Shown: positions 1 through 5,976, counted from the stretch's first letter. The stretch: 5,976 nt of DNA from an uncultured beta proteobacterium (GCA_903930665.1 CAIYZI010000483.1:1-5976), one strand, 5' to 3'. Numbers and translations: made by a program. The notes: generated by a model not told the origin, from the sequence alone.

Positions 1-1
1 T

Positions 2-940
2 GATACGCTTTACTTTAATGCTTATACCGAGGATCTCTTTGTTTGGGATAACGATCTTCAGGGTGACAGTAGGAGAGTCCTTAAGCTCAATTCCGACTCC
101 CGATTTTTTTCTGCCATTAAAGATCTTGCGCTTGACGAAAGTATTCAGGTTTATCTAGGCAGATATACGGATTTGGATTTTGATATTGACTACATCAATT
201 GGACGGTTTCGTTTCGGAAGGGGGAGGCAGAGCACATCAAAATTTCACGAGGTGAAGAAAATATATTTGTTTGGTGTTTATTCATGGCAATATGTGAGCG
301 GGTAATTGATTCGCATCCATCTTATGAATGGGTCAAATATTTCTATGTTGACGATCCCATTTCTTCCTTGGATGATAACAATGCCATTGCTGTTGCCAGC
401 GATTTGGCTAGCTTGCTTCGTAAGGCCAAGGGAAAAATTAAGGCAGTCATTTCATCTCATCACGCATTATTTTTCAATGTAATTTTTAATGAGCTGAAAA
501 CCGCAAAGACAAAGCGGTATTTTTTATATCGCACAAATGAGAGTGAGATTCTTACGCTGCGTGCGACCGATGAGACGCCTTTTTTCCATCATGTGGCAAT
601 GCTTAGTGAAATTCGAGCAGCTGCTGACTCTGGAAAACTTTATACATATCACTTCAACATGCTTCGTAGTATTCTTGAAAAGACGGCAACTTTTTTTGGA
701 AAAAAGGATTTTTCGGATTGTCTTGAGGGTGTTGAAGATGAGGCGCTGTTCTCTCGCGCGTTAAATCTATTGAGCCACGGGAAATATTCGCTTTTTGAAC
801 CTATGGAGATGTTGGATGACAATAAAAAACTCTTCCGCGATATTCTTTCTGCTTTTTTAAATAAACATCAATTTGATCTCCCTGCATTATTAAATGAGAA
901 TGTAGCATCTACGCCATCCATAACTACTGGTACTGAGTAA
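2..940 (+). CDS. prrC: PrrC-like anticodon nuclease, 5' end outside window
   Basis: The frame is open from base 2 (312 codons visible), so the ATG lies upstream; the TTG at 173 is internal. Codon 1 is the first visible codon. An early YFNAYTEDLFVWDNDL stretch (codons 4-19) resembles, from memory, PrrC. An ABC signature-like ISRGEE is at codons 81-86, Walker B FYVDDPISSLDD at 114-125, and a switch histidine in VISSHH at 149-154. The Walker A loop would be upstream. The C-terminal domain has Arg222-x3-Glu226, then NLLSHG with His259. E. coli PrrC uses Arg320, Glu324 and His356, nearly the same spacing (33 versus 32 residues from Glu to His). PrrC is a latent tRNA-Lys anticodon nuclease of about 396 residues, kept inactive by a type I restriction complex. 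A gene missing only its first 80 or so codons would fit. It ends 5 bases before hsdM, so the two are probably co-transcribed. The substrate tRNA is not shown by the sequence; a related ATPase-HEPN protein remains possible. Confidence 0.78.
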   Translation, partial: DTLYFNAYTEDLFVWDNDLQGDSRRVLKLNSDSRFFSAIKDLALDESIQVYLGRYTDLDFDIDYINWTVSFRKGEAEHIKISRGEENIFVWCLFMAICERVIDSHPSYEWVKYFYVDDPISSLDDNNAIAVASDLASLLRKAKGKIKAVISSHHALFFNVIFNELKTAKTKRYFLYRTNESEILTLRATDETPFFHHVAMLSEIRAAADSGKLYTYHFNMLRSILEKTATFFGKKDFSDCLEGVEDEALFSRALNLLSHGKYSLFEPMEMLDDNKKLFRDILSAFLNKHQFDLPALLNENVASTPSITTGTE

Positions 941-945
941 ATATA

Positions 946-2553
946 ATGACCGAGCACGAACAGAAAGAATTGGGTAAAACACTCTGGGGTATTGCCGATG
1001 ACCTACGCGGGTCCATGAATGCGGATGATTTTCGCGACTACATGCTCTCCTTTTTATTTTTACGTTATCTATCGGATAACTATGAAGTTGCAGCTCAAAA
1101 AGAGTTGGGCAAGGATTACCCCAAGGCAAAGGAGGGGGATAAGCGTGCCCCCCTAGCAATTTGGTATGAAAAAAATGCAGATGATGTTGTTGAATTTGAA
1201 AAGCAAATGCGCCGTAAGGTGCATTATGTAATTGAGCCTCAATTTTTGTGGAGTAGCATTGCTGAACAGGCTAGGGTGCAAGATGGGGAAATGCTCCATG
1301 CCTTAGAGCGTGGTTTTAAATATATTGAAAATCAATCCTTTGATAGCACCTTCCAGGGGCTATTCTCTGAAATTAATCTGAGTTCAGATAAGCTGGGAAA
1401 AAACTACACTGAGCGTAATGCCAAGCTTTGCACCATTATTTCTAAAATTGCCGAAGGAATCGCTGGGTTTTCTACTGATAGTGACATTTTAGGTGATGCC
1501 TATGAGTATCTGATTGGGCAGTTTGCCGCAGGGTCAGGTAAGAAAGCAGGGGAGTTTTATACCCCACAGCAAATTTCTAGGATCCTATCTGAAATCGTTA
1601 CCCTTGACAGTCAAAATCCCGCAGCTGGTAAAAAGAAAAGGCTCAATAAGGTGCTGGATTTTGCTTGCGGCTCAGGATCACTCTTGCTTAATGTACGCAA
1701 ACAGCTTGGCGCGTATGGTGTTGGGAAGATCTATGGTCAAGAATCCAATATCACCACCTATAACTTGGCACGCATGAATATGCTGCTCCACGGCGTCAAA
1801 GATACGGAGTTTGAGATTCACCATGGCGATTCCCTTAAGAATGACTGGGATCTTTTAAATGAGATGAACCCAGCCAAGAAATTGCAGTGTGATGCCGTTG
1901 TAGCTAATCCACCATTTAGTTACCGCTGGGAGCCTTCTGAGTCTTTGGGTGAAGATTTTCGATTTAAAAGTTATGGCTTGGCACCAAAGTCTGCGGCCGA
2001 CTTTGCGTTTTTATTGCATGGCTTTCATTTTTTAAGCGATGAAGGCACCATGGCTATTATTTTGCCGCATGGTGTCCTATTTCGTGGTGGGGCAGAGGAG
2101 CGCATTCGTGCCAAGTTATTAAAAGACGGAAATATCGATGCGGTTATTGGCTTACCAGCTAATTTATTCTTTTCCACAGGCATTCCCGTATGTATTTTGG
2201 TTCTCAAAAAGTGCAAGAAATTTGATGATGTACTTTTTATTAATGCTGCTGAGCATTTTGAAAAAGGCAAGCGTCAAAACAAGCTCCTACCAGAGCACAT
2301 TAATAAGATTATTCATGCCTATCAATTTCGAGAACAGGAAGATCGCTATTCAAAGCGTGTCTCAATGGAGGAAATTGAGAAAAATGATTTCAACCTTAAT
2401 ATCTCTCGCTATATCAGTACGGCCGTTGAAGATGAGAATGTTGACCTGGGTATAGTTAATGAGAGCTTGATCGAACTAGAGGGTCAAATTACAAGTGCAA
2501 AAAAAGCTCACAACAAATTTTTAAGGGAGCTTGGATTGCCTGAGTTGCCATAA
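946..2553 (+). CDS. hsdM: Type I restriction-modification DNA methyltransferase subunit HsdM
   Basis: A 535-residue protein, a normal full length for HsdM, which uses S-adenosylmethionine to methylate adenine N6 within the HsdM2-HsdS complex. The N-terminal helical HsdM_N domain starts at LGKTLWGIADDLRG (residues 9-22) and runs to about 140. The catalytic domain follows: GEFYTP at 202-207, SAM-binding motif I DFACGSGS at 238-245, GQESN at 264-268, and catalytic motif IV NPPF at 321-324. ILPHGVLFRGG lies at 372-382 and NDFNLNISRYI near 480-490. The C-terminus FLRELGLPELP is the usual HsdM ending before hsdS. The ATG at 946 follows the upstream TAA by 5 bases with only a weak GAG as ribosome site, suggesting translational coupling. 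No frameshift or missing catalytic residue is seen. What is odd is the context: no hsdS or hsdR follows within 3.4 kb, so specificity and restriction functions must be elsewhere or lost. Confidence 0.96.
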   Translation: MTEHEQKELGKTLWGIADDLRGSMNADDFRDYMLSFLFLRYLSDNYEVAAQKELGKDYPKAKEGDKRAPLAIWYEKNADDVVEFEKQMRRKVHYVIEPQFLWSSIAEQARVQDGEMLHALERGFKYIENQSFDSTFQGLFSEINLSSDKLGKNYTERNAKLCTIISKIAEGIAGFSTDSDILGDAYEYLIGQFAAGSGKKAGEFYTPQQISRILSEIVTLDSQNPAAGKKKRLNKVLDFACGSGSLLLNVRKQLGAYGVGKIYGQESNITTYNLARMNMLLHGVKDTEFEIHHGDSLKNDWDLLNEMNPAKKLQCDAVVANPPFSYRWEPSESLGEDFRFKSYGLAPKSAADFAFLLHGFHFLSDEGTMAIILPHGVLFRGGAEERIRAKLLKDGNIDAVIGLPANLFFSTGIPVCILVLKKCKKFDDVLFINAAEHFEKGKRQNKLLPEHINKIIHAYQFREQEDRYSKRVSMEEIEKNDFNLNISRYISTAVEDENVDLGIVNESLIELEGQITSAKKAHNKFLRELGLPELP

Positions 2554-2572
2554 CTACCATTTTTCAACTTTT

Positions 2573-3271
2573 ATGGAACAATTAATAAACAAACTAAAGT
2601 CTTTGAGTAATAGTTTTTCTATGCAAGATGAAGAAATATGGCCATTTCCGGATAGTTGCCCTATAGATTTTCCGGGCACCGTCAAATCTAATTATCAAAA
2701 AAACATTTATCTGAAAGATCACTTCCATGCGGTTATAGCCAATGATGAAAGCTTAAAAAGTCATTATTGGGCGATACAGGACTGGGGTGGAATTGGTTCA
2801 TTTAAAAAGACTGAAAAAAACGATGAACGAATTAGATTATTTTTGTCTCAGTTGGACAAAGGTGCGTTAACTAAGAATACATTTGAGTGTATTTCGTCCC
2901 TCTCTAAGGTGGCATCATTTGTTAAGCCAGATCAATTTGTAATCTATGATTCTCGCGTTATTTATTGCCTGAATTGGTTTTTGTTTAATTACGCAAGTGA
3001 GGTGGAATTATTTCCTCAGCCTGCCGGGCGCAATAAAGAGTTGGTGAAGTTAGATTTGGAAACAATTTTTAGTCTTTCAGATCGAAGTTATGAGTATAGA
3101 AGTCACAAGTCTGCGTATCACGATTATTGCCGGCTGATTAAAGAACTCTCGCTTGAGGTTTATGGTCCTAGGTCCAAGCCGTATTTAGTAGAGATGCTTC
3201 TTTTTATGTCACTTAATAACGTTATCTCGGAAGTTCGATCGACTGTAACACTGCAGATTAATTTAGGTTGA
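2573..3271 (+). CDS. Uncharacterised protein in the hsdS position, possible HhH-glycosylase-like fold
   Basis: A 232-residue soluble protein that I do not firmly recognise. I chose the ATG at 2573, 19 bases after the hsdM stop. A TTG at 2531 would overlap hsdM and add an unlikely leader. No clear Shine-Dalgarno precedes the ATG. Visible features are an aromatic YWAIQDWGGIGSF segment (residues 65-77), then SLSKVASFVKPDQFVIYDSRV (109-129) and a C-terminal KPYLVEMLLF (202-211). The pairing of Lys112 with Asp126 inside IYDSRV recalls the catalytic Lys and the VDTHIFRV-type Asp of helix-hairpin-helix DNA glycosylases such as endonuclease III. The spacing (14 versus 18 residues) and the lack of a plain hairpin make this a weak analogy. 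There is no target-recognition-domain duplication or central conserved helix, so it is not an HsdS. The close spacing suggests it belongs to the prrC-hsdM operon. Confidence 0.8.
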   Translation: MEQLINKLKSLSNSFSMQDEEIWPFPDSCPIDFPGTVKSNYQKNIYLKDHFHAVIANDESLKSHYWAIQDWGGIGSFKKTEKNDERIRLFLSQLDKGALTKNTFECISSLSKVASFVKPDQFVIYDSRVIYCLNWFLFNYASEVELFPQPAGRNKELVKLDLETIFSLSDRSYEYRSHKSAYHDYCRLIKELSLEVYGPRSKPYLVEMLLFMSLNNVISEVRSTVTLQINLG

Positions 3272-3324
3272 ATGCGTATCGCTGAGGGTTGTATAAAGCT
3301 CATGTTTTCTATTGCTTAAGCTAG

Positions 3325-3352
3325 TTGGATCTGATAAAAAATTAGTTATTGT
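3325..3352 (+). promoter_or_regulatory. Weak sigma70-like promoter candidate before the membrane-protein gene
   Basis: In the 104-base gap between 3271 and 3376, TTGGAT (3325-3330) and TATTGT (3347-3352) are spaced 16 bases apart and lie just upstream of the ATG. Matches to consensus are only 3/6 and 4/6. The gap is the longest between the first four genes, which makes a separate transcript start reasonable. The boxes themselves could easily be chance in AT-rich DNA. No hairpin-plus-T-run terminator for the upstream operon is visible in the gap. Confidence 0.2.
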
Positions 3353-3375
3353 TTTTAAACCAAATCAGGCGCCCC

Positions 3376-4224
3376 ATGATCGAAATAATAAAGGCGATTC
3401 CAGCAACCTTTTGGGGTGTATTGGCCGGTTCTTTCTTTTCTACCCTTGGCGTCATGCTCACCAACCGCTCTAGCGATAAGCGTTTACTCAATCAATTTGA
3501 ATATGATCGCGAGCTTAAGGCTAAAGAACGCGAATTATCTCTGAAAAAAGATGTTTATTTAGCAGCTGCAGAGGCCGTTTCTCAGGGGATAACCGTGATT
3601 GGCAATTTTGCCAATTTTGAGATGCATGATGAGGCTGTTGTGAAGCCTTATTCAGAAAAGTCATCGGTCATTGCCAAAGTTCATGTCATTGGCAGTTTCG
3701 AGACCATCAAGGCCTTAAATAATTTTACAAATGAGCTATCCGCAATTTATTTCAAGTTATTTACCGATAGAGCAAGAATATTTAAGGATAAGGTTGAGCG
3801 GGACCTCGTATTAAGAGATATTGAGCTTTACGCCAGGCAAAGAGATGGCACTTTAGAGTTGATGAAGCAATTTAATCTTGAAGGTGCAAAGGATCCTCAA
3901 AAATGGGGTGTTCTTCAGAAAAACTATCAGTTTGAGGCAGATTCCGTTCAACAATCTGTTGTCCAGCATGGAAAACTCAGTAAGCAGTTTTCTCAAAACC
4001 AGTTGATCTTTATGAAGCAGTGTGTGGAATACAGCCAAAAGGTCAGTGCGCTTATTCCGCCTTTATTGCTTGCCGTTCGCAAGGAGTTGGATTTGCCTCT
4101 TGATGAAAAGGCCTATCAAGAAGCGGTAAATGCGGGGATATCCAGGCAAATCGATGCGGTTGACCAATTTGTTAAAGAATGCGTGGACGTGTTTGAATTA
4201 TCTTCTGTTGATCCGGCAAAGTAG
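3376..4224 (+). CDS. Single-pass membrane protein with long helical cytoplasmic region, function unknown
   Basis: A 282-residue protein from the ATG at 3376, preceded by a weak AGGC at 3367-3370. A TTG at 3349 in the same frame would add nine residues but has no better ribosome site. Residues about 4-28 form one hydrophobic helix containing FWGVLAGSFFSTLGVMLT, followed at once by basic RSSDKR, which places the remainder in the cytoplasm. Residues 33-60 are strongly charged and heptad-like (RELKAKERELSLKKDVY) and continue into AAAEA, suggesting a coiled coil. The rest is predicted mainly helical, with no catalytic motif that I can see. Hypothetical proteins with this plan (one helix, then an RExxLKKxVYLxAAEA stretch) are common in bacteria, but I know of no assigned activity. 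The stop is 43 bases before the abortive infection gene, so it may be a membrane anchor or partner for that protein; this is inference only. Confidence 0.85.
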   Translation: MIEIIKAIPATFWGVLAGSFFSTLGVMLTNRSSDKRLLNQFEYDRELKAKERELSLKKDVYLAAAEAVSQGITVIGNFANFEMHDEAVVKPYSEKSSVIAKVHVIGSFETIKALNNFTNELSAIYFKLFTDRARIFKDKVERDLVLRDIELYARQRDGTLELMKQFNLEGAKDPQKWGVLQKNYQFEADSVQQSVVQHGKLSKQFSQNQLIFMKQCVEYSQKVSALIPPLLLAVRKELDLPLDEKAYQEAVNAGISRQIDAVDQFVKECVDVFELSSVDPAK

Positions 4225-4267
4225 GGGATCTGGGCATAATTGAGCATATAGACATATGGGGTAATAA

Positions 4268-5080
4268 ATGTCCGATCTGAGTGGAGTGGAACGGCGAAAG
4301 CTAGAAAAACTACTTGGGATGAGTAGTGGTTATGTACTAAATTTCTCGGACAGAACATTTCGAGATTTTTTTGATGAATATCGGATCGAAATTGATGCTG
4401 AGTACTATCGACAGGGCGGATCATCTAAGGCTAATCGTATGCGTGCTTTTTGGGGTCTTGAGGCAAATCATAGTGTTGGACGGGTTATTAAGGGCTTAAT
4501 CGATTACGCTAGAGACGAATCTTGTTTTCCTGAGGATGGCTTAGCGTTAGTGGATGACTGCTGCAAAATTGCAACGCGTTTGCTTGATGATTTACCTGTG
4601 GCTGAATTAGATGCCTTGACTGCAACTGATGATGAGCGTGATTTTGAAGTTCTGGCAGCTCAAGTGCGCGAAGCAATCGAGAAAAATCAACCAGAGAGGG
4701 CGCTTGACCGTCTTCATACGTTTGTGATGAAATTTGTTAGAAATGCCTGCGGATCTCATGGAATTAGTGTTAGCCGAGACAAGCCTCTTCATAGCGTATT
4801 TGGGGAATATGTCCGCGTACTGCGAGAGCGTGGGCACCTTCAATCGATAATGACCGAGCGTATTTTGAGATCTAGCATTTCAGTTTTGGAAGCATTTAAT
4901 GACGTTCGCAATAACATGAGTTTGGCGCACGATAATCCGATTCTTAACTACGAAGAAAGTTTATTAATCTTTAATCATGTTGCCGCATCGATTCGGTTTC
5001 TCAAGGCTCTAGAGGTAAAGATGAATGTTGGTGGCGCTGCTAAAGATGCGGGCCTAGATGATGGTGATATACCTTTTTAA
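4268..5080 (+). CDS. Abortive infection protein, AbiJ-type N-terminus plus Abi_C/HEPN domain, with SSB-like tail
   Basis: A 270-residue protein. The ATG at 4268 is preceded by GGGG at 4258-4261, a usable ribosome site. Residues about 10-80 (KLLGMSSGYVLNFSDRTF, then GSSKANRMRAFW) resemble the N-terminal domain of AbiJ-like abortive infection proteins. Residues about 130-250 look like the Abi_C domain, a HEPN fold: RNACGSHG at 158-165 and, more typical, RNNMSLAHD with Arg214-x6-His221, followed by the helix EESLLIFNHVAASIRFL. HEPN R-x4-6-H motifs are known to form RNase active sites in dimers, so RNA cleavage causing growth arrest during phage infection is the likely role. The N-terminal domain would sense or regulate. 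After residue 250 a Gly/Ala-rich linker leads to the C-terminal LDDGDIPF, nearly the tip of bacterial SSB (DDDIPF). The usual Abi_C fold would end before this tail. Domain assignments are by eye. Confidence 0.88.
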   Translation: MSDLSGVERRKLEKLLGMSSGYVLNFSDRTFRDFFDEYRIEIDAEYYRQGGSSKANRMRAFWGLEANHSVGRVIKGLIDYARDESCFPEDGLALVDDCCKIATRLLDDLPVAELDALTATDDERDFEVLAAQVREAIEKNQPERALDRLHTFVMKFVRNACGSHGISVSRDKPLHSVFGEYVRVLRERGHLQSIMTERILRSSISVLEAFNDVRNNMSLAHDNPILNYEESLLIFNHVAASIRFLKALEVKMNVGGAAKDAGLDDGDIPF

Positions 5081-5097
5081 ATTTATCTTGCTTTTAG

Positions 5098-5175
5098 ATG
5101 TTTTGTGATGAATTTAGAAAAACTATTCATATTGATCCAAAAGATCTACAGTGGTTTGACCATTTTTCAGATTGA
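5098..5175 (+). CDS. Possible 25-codon small ORF, in frame with and abutting the next gene
   Basis: The ATG at 5098 opens 25 codons (MFCDEFRKTIHI... ending WFDHFSD) and closes with TGA at 5173-5175, directly against the ATG at 5176. Both ORFs are in the same frame. The peptide is rich in charged and aromatic residues and looks protein-like. It could be a leader peptide coupled to the next gene, or the original N-terminus of that gene cut off by a nonsense change. There is no good Shine-Dalgarno. A second ORF of 24 codons (5108-5182, another frame) overlaps it, so coding is uncertain. Confidence 0.25.
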   Translation: MFCDEFRKTIHIDPKDLQWFDHFSD

Positions 5176-5724
5176 ATGGTAAAAGTAATGGATATTTTGC
5201 TTCGTAGATCGCTTAGTGAATTAGCTACTCTTGATAGAGCTGAACAACTTACTCAGATAGAAGTGCTTCGAGAAGGGTTTGAGCATTCGGTTGTTATGCT
5301 TAGCAACTCAGAGTCCGATTTGAGATATAACTGTGTTATGTACGCGCTTGGACTCCAGGATCACGCAGATCTATATCAATTATTAGTGCATTTGACCTAT
5401 GGTGCTGATAGGTCATTAGATATTTTCATGGATACTGGCTATCTGCAGATGCTAATTGACTCAGGGCATTTACAGGAAATGCATGAATCAGAAAATTGCT
5501 TAGTTATTTATCGTGTTTCAGACAAAATTACACATATTGGCCTTTCTGTGGCGCCCGGAAGAATGGCGTCAAAATGGGGAACGGCCCATTTATTTGAGCA
5601 TGATTTTTTTGAATCCCCGCTTGAGTATGGGGATGACGTTAAATTTTATGTGCCGATAGACAGAGAAAGTGCTGTTGATCAGTTTTTTGAGTATGCGAAA
5701 GCTAAAGGGGCCAGTCTTGACTGA
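5176..5724 (+). CDS. Small Cys/His-motif protein, possible papain-like (NlpC/P60-type) fold
   Basis: A 182-residue soluble protein; no signal peptide or membrane helix. The ATG at 5176 abuts an upstream TGA; a second ATG at 5188 is an alternative start, and neither has a strong ribosome site. The pattern Arg50-Tyr-Asn-Cys53-Val-Met-Tyr-Ala-Leu-Gly59, then THIGLSV with His120, then SKWG (132-135), His138, His142 and an YGDDVKFYV strand (151-159), resembles uncharacterised proteins with a YNCxAxALG...H...SKWG layout. These look like papain-like Cys-His hydrolases, with Cys53 as nucleophile and His120 as base. That is inference from motif order, and the substrate (peptide, cell wall or ubiquitin-like link) cannot be read. 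It follows the abortive infection gene by 95 bases, which may put it in the same transcript or make it independent cargo. Confidence 0.78.
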   Translation: MVKVMDILLRRSLSELATLDRAEQLTQIEVLREGFEHSVVMLSNSESDLRYNCVMYALGLQDHADLYQLLVHLTYGADRSLDIFMDTGYLQMLIDSGHLQEMHESENCLVIYRVSDKITHIGLSVAPGRMASKWGTAHLFEHDFFESPLEYGDDVKFYVPIDRESAVDQFFEYAKAKGASLD

Positions 5725-5752
5725 GTTAATTGGTTCGACATGAGGTCCTGCG

Positions 5753-5765
5753 CATAATTATTATG
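5753..5765. repeat. 13-base perfect palindrome CATAAT-T-ATTATG
   Basis: A six-base arm either side of a single T, 28 bases after the stop of the Cys/His gene. It lacks a GC-rich stem and the T-run of a standard terminator, so a protein-binding site is as likely as a stop signal. Perfect short palindromes do occur by chance in AT-rich DNA. The rest of 5725-5860 shows no gene I can support. Confidence 0.3.
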
Positions 5766-5860
5766 TAGGGAAAAATTAGTTCTCCAACTTGTTATCAATG
5801 AATCCGTTCCAATTAAATGGGATGCGAAGTAAGGCAGGATTATATTCATACAAAGCCCCT

Positions 5861-5976
5861 GGCTTTTGCGAAAGCTTTAATGGAACCCTTAGAGATGAAC
5901 TTCTCAATGGAGAGATCTTTTACAACTTAGAAGAAGCCAAGGTTCTCACCAAACAATGGAGGGATCACTATAACCA
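5861..5976 (+). pseudogene. IS3-family transposase (OrfB) C-terminal fragment, truncated 5' end, runs off window
   Basis: The reading frame gives GFCESFNGTLRDELLNGEIF, then YNLEEAKVLTKQWRDHYN, a clear match in style to the end of the integrase core of IS3-family OrfB transposases. The Glu at 5870-5872 is the third acidic residue of the DDE triad. The normal sequence just before it is of the type PGSPWENG; here KAPG (5852-5863) runs straight into FCESFN, as if four codons were deleted. Upstream, the frame stays open to 5780 (after TAG at 5777-5779), but 5780-5851 does not look like transposase and the other two acidic motifs are absent. The fragment is therefore a remnant, marking past IS activity at this edge of the island. 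The C-terminus and inverted repeat would lie beyond the window. Confidence 0.85.

Noticed and set aside
890..1159. Open frame of 89 codons on the - strand
   Set aside because: Antisense to the prrC-like 3' end and hsdM start; the translation has no recognisable domain and hsdM is unmistakable on the + strand.
1514..1777. Open frame of 87 codons on the + strand inside hsdM
   Set aside because: Out of frame with hsdM across its SAM-binding region; a by-product of coding sequence.
2531..2572. Upstream TTG start for the gene after hsdM
   Set aside because: It overlaps the hsdM end and adds 14 residues of low-quality sequence; the ATG at 2573 is simpler.
3314..3321. GCTTAAGC palindrome as a terminator or operator
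   Set aside because: Eight bases only, no loop and no following T-run; expected by chance.
4245..4258. CATAT-AGAC-ATATG hairpin before the abortive infection gene as an operator
   Set aside because: Five-base AT arms are too weak to separate from background, and no matching promoter boxes with proper spacing were found.
5108..5182. 24-codon ORF overlapping the start of the Cys/His gene
   Set aside because: It competes with the 25-codon ORF in another frame, has no ribosome site and no recognisable similarity.
5726..5816. Inverted pair TTAATTGG (5726-5733) and CCAATTAA (5809-5816) as IS ends
   Set aside because: Eight AT-rich bases, 75 bases apart, enclosing no transposase; more likely chance.

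Overview
The window reads as a piece of a bacterial defence island. The organism is most likely a moderately AT-rich proteobacterium. This rests only on the style of the HsdM protein and the IS3-type transposase fragment; nothing here fixes the genus. All recognisable genes lie on the + strand. No rRNA, tRNA or CRISPR array was seen.

Layout. (1) Bases 2-940 hold the 3' part of a PrrC-like anticodon nuclease: an ABC-type ATPase core followed by a C-terminal nuclease domain with an Arg-x3-Glu...His set. (2) Five bases later, 946-2553 is an intact type I DNA methyltransferase subunit, hsdM. (3) Nineteen bases later, where hsdS usually sits, 2573-3271 encodes an unrecognised protein with a weak resemblance to helix-hairpin-helix DNA glycosylases. 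(4) After a 104-base gap, 3376-4224 encodes a protein with one N-terminal membrane helix and a long helical cytoplasmic part. (5) 4268-5080 encodes an AbiJ/Abi_C-type abortive infection protein with an R-x6-H HEPN motif. Its last residues copy the acidic tail of bacterial single-stranded DNA-binding protein (SSB). (6) 5176-5724 encodes a small protein with Cys/His motifs suggesting a papain-like fold. It is preceded, in the same frame, by a 25-codon ORF that ends in a TGA directly abutting its ATG. (7) From about 5861 to the window end lies the C-terminal part of an IS3-family transposase, apparently truncated and internally shortened.

How the genes may work together. PrrC-type nucleases are known to be held silent by a type I restriction complex and to cut tRNA when a phage inhibitor disturbs that complex, so genes 1 and 2 plausibly form one unit. 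hsdS and hsdR are not in the window, and the genes after hsdM look like accessory defence cargo. The membrane protein, the HEPN protein with the SSB-like tail and the Cys/His protein could be one module or several; the sequence does not settle this. The most novel-looking signal is the SSB-type C-terminus on the abortive infection protein, which suggests sensing of, or recruitment to, DNA replication or repair machinery.
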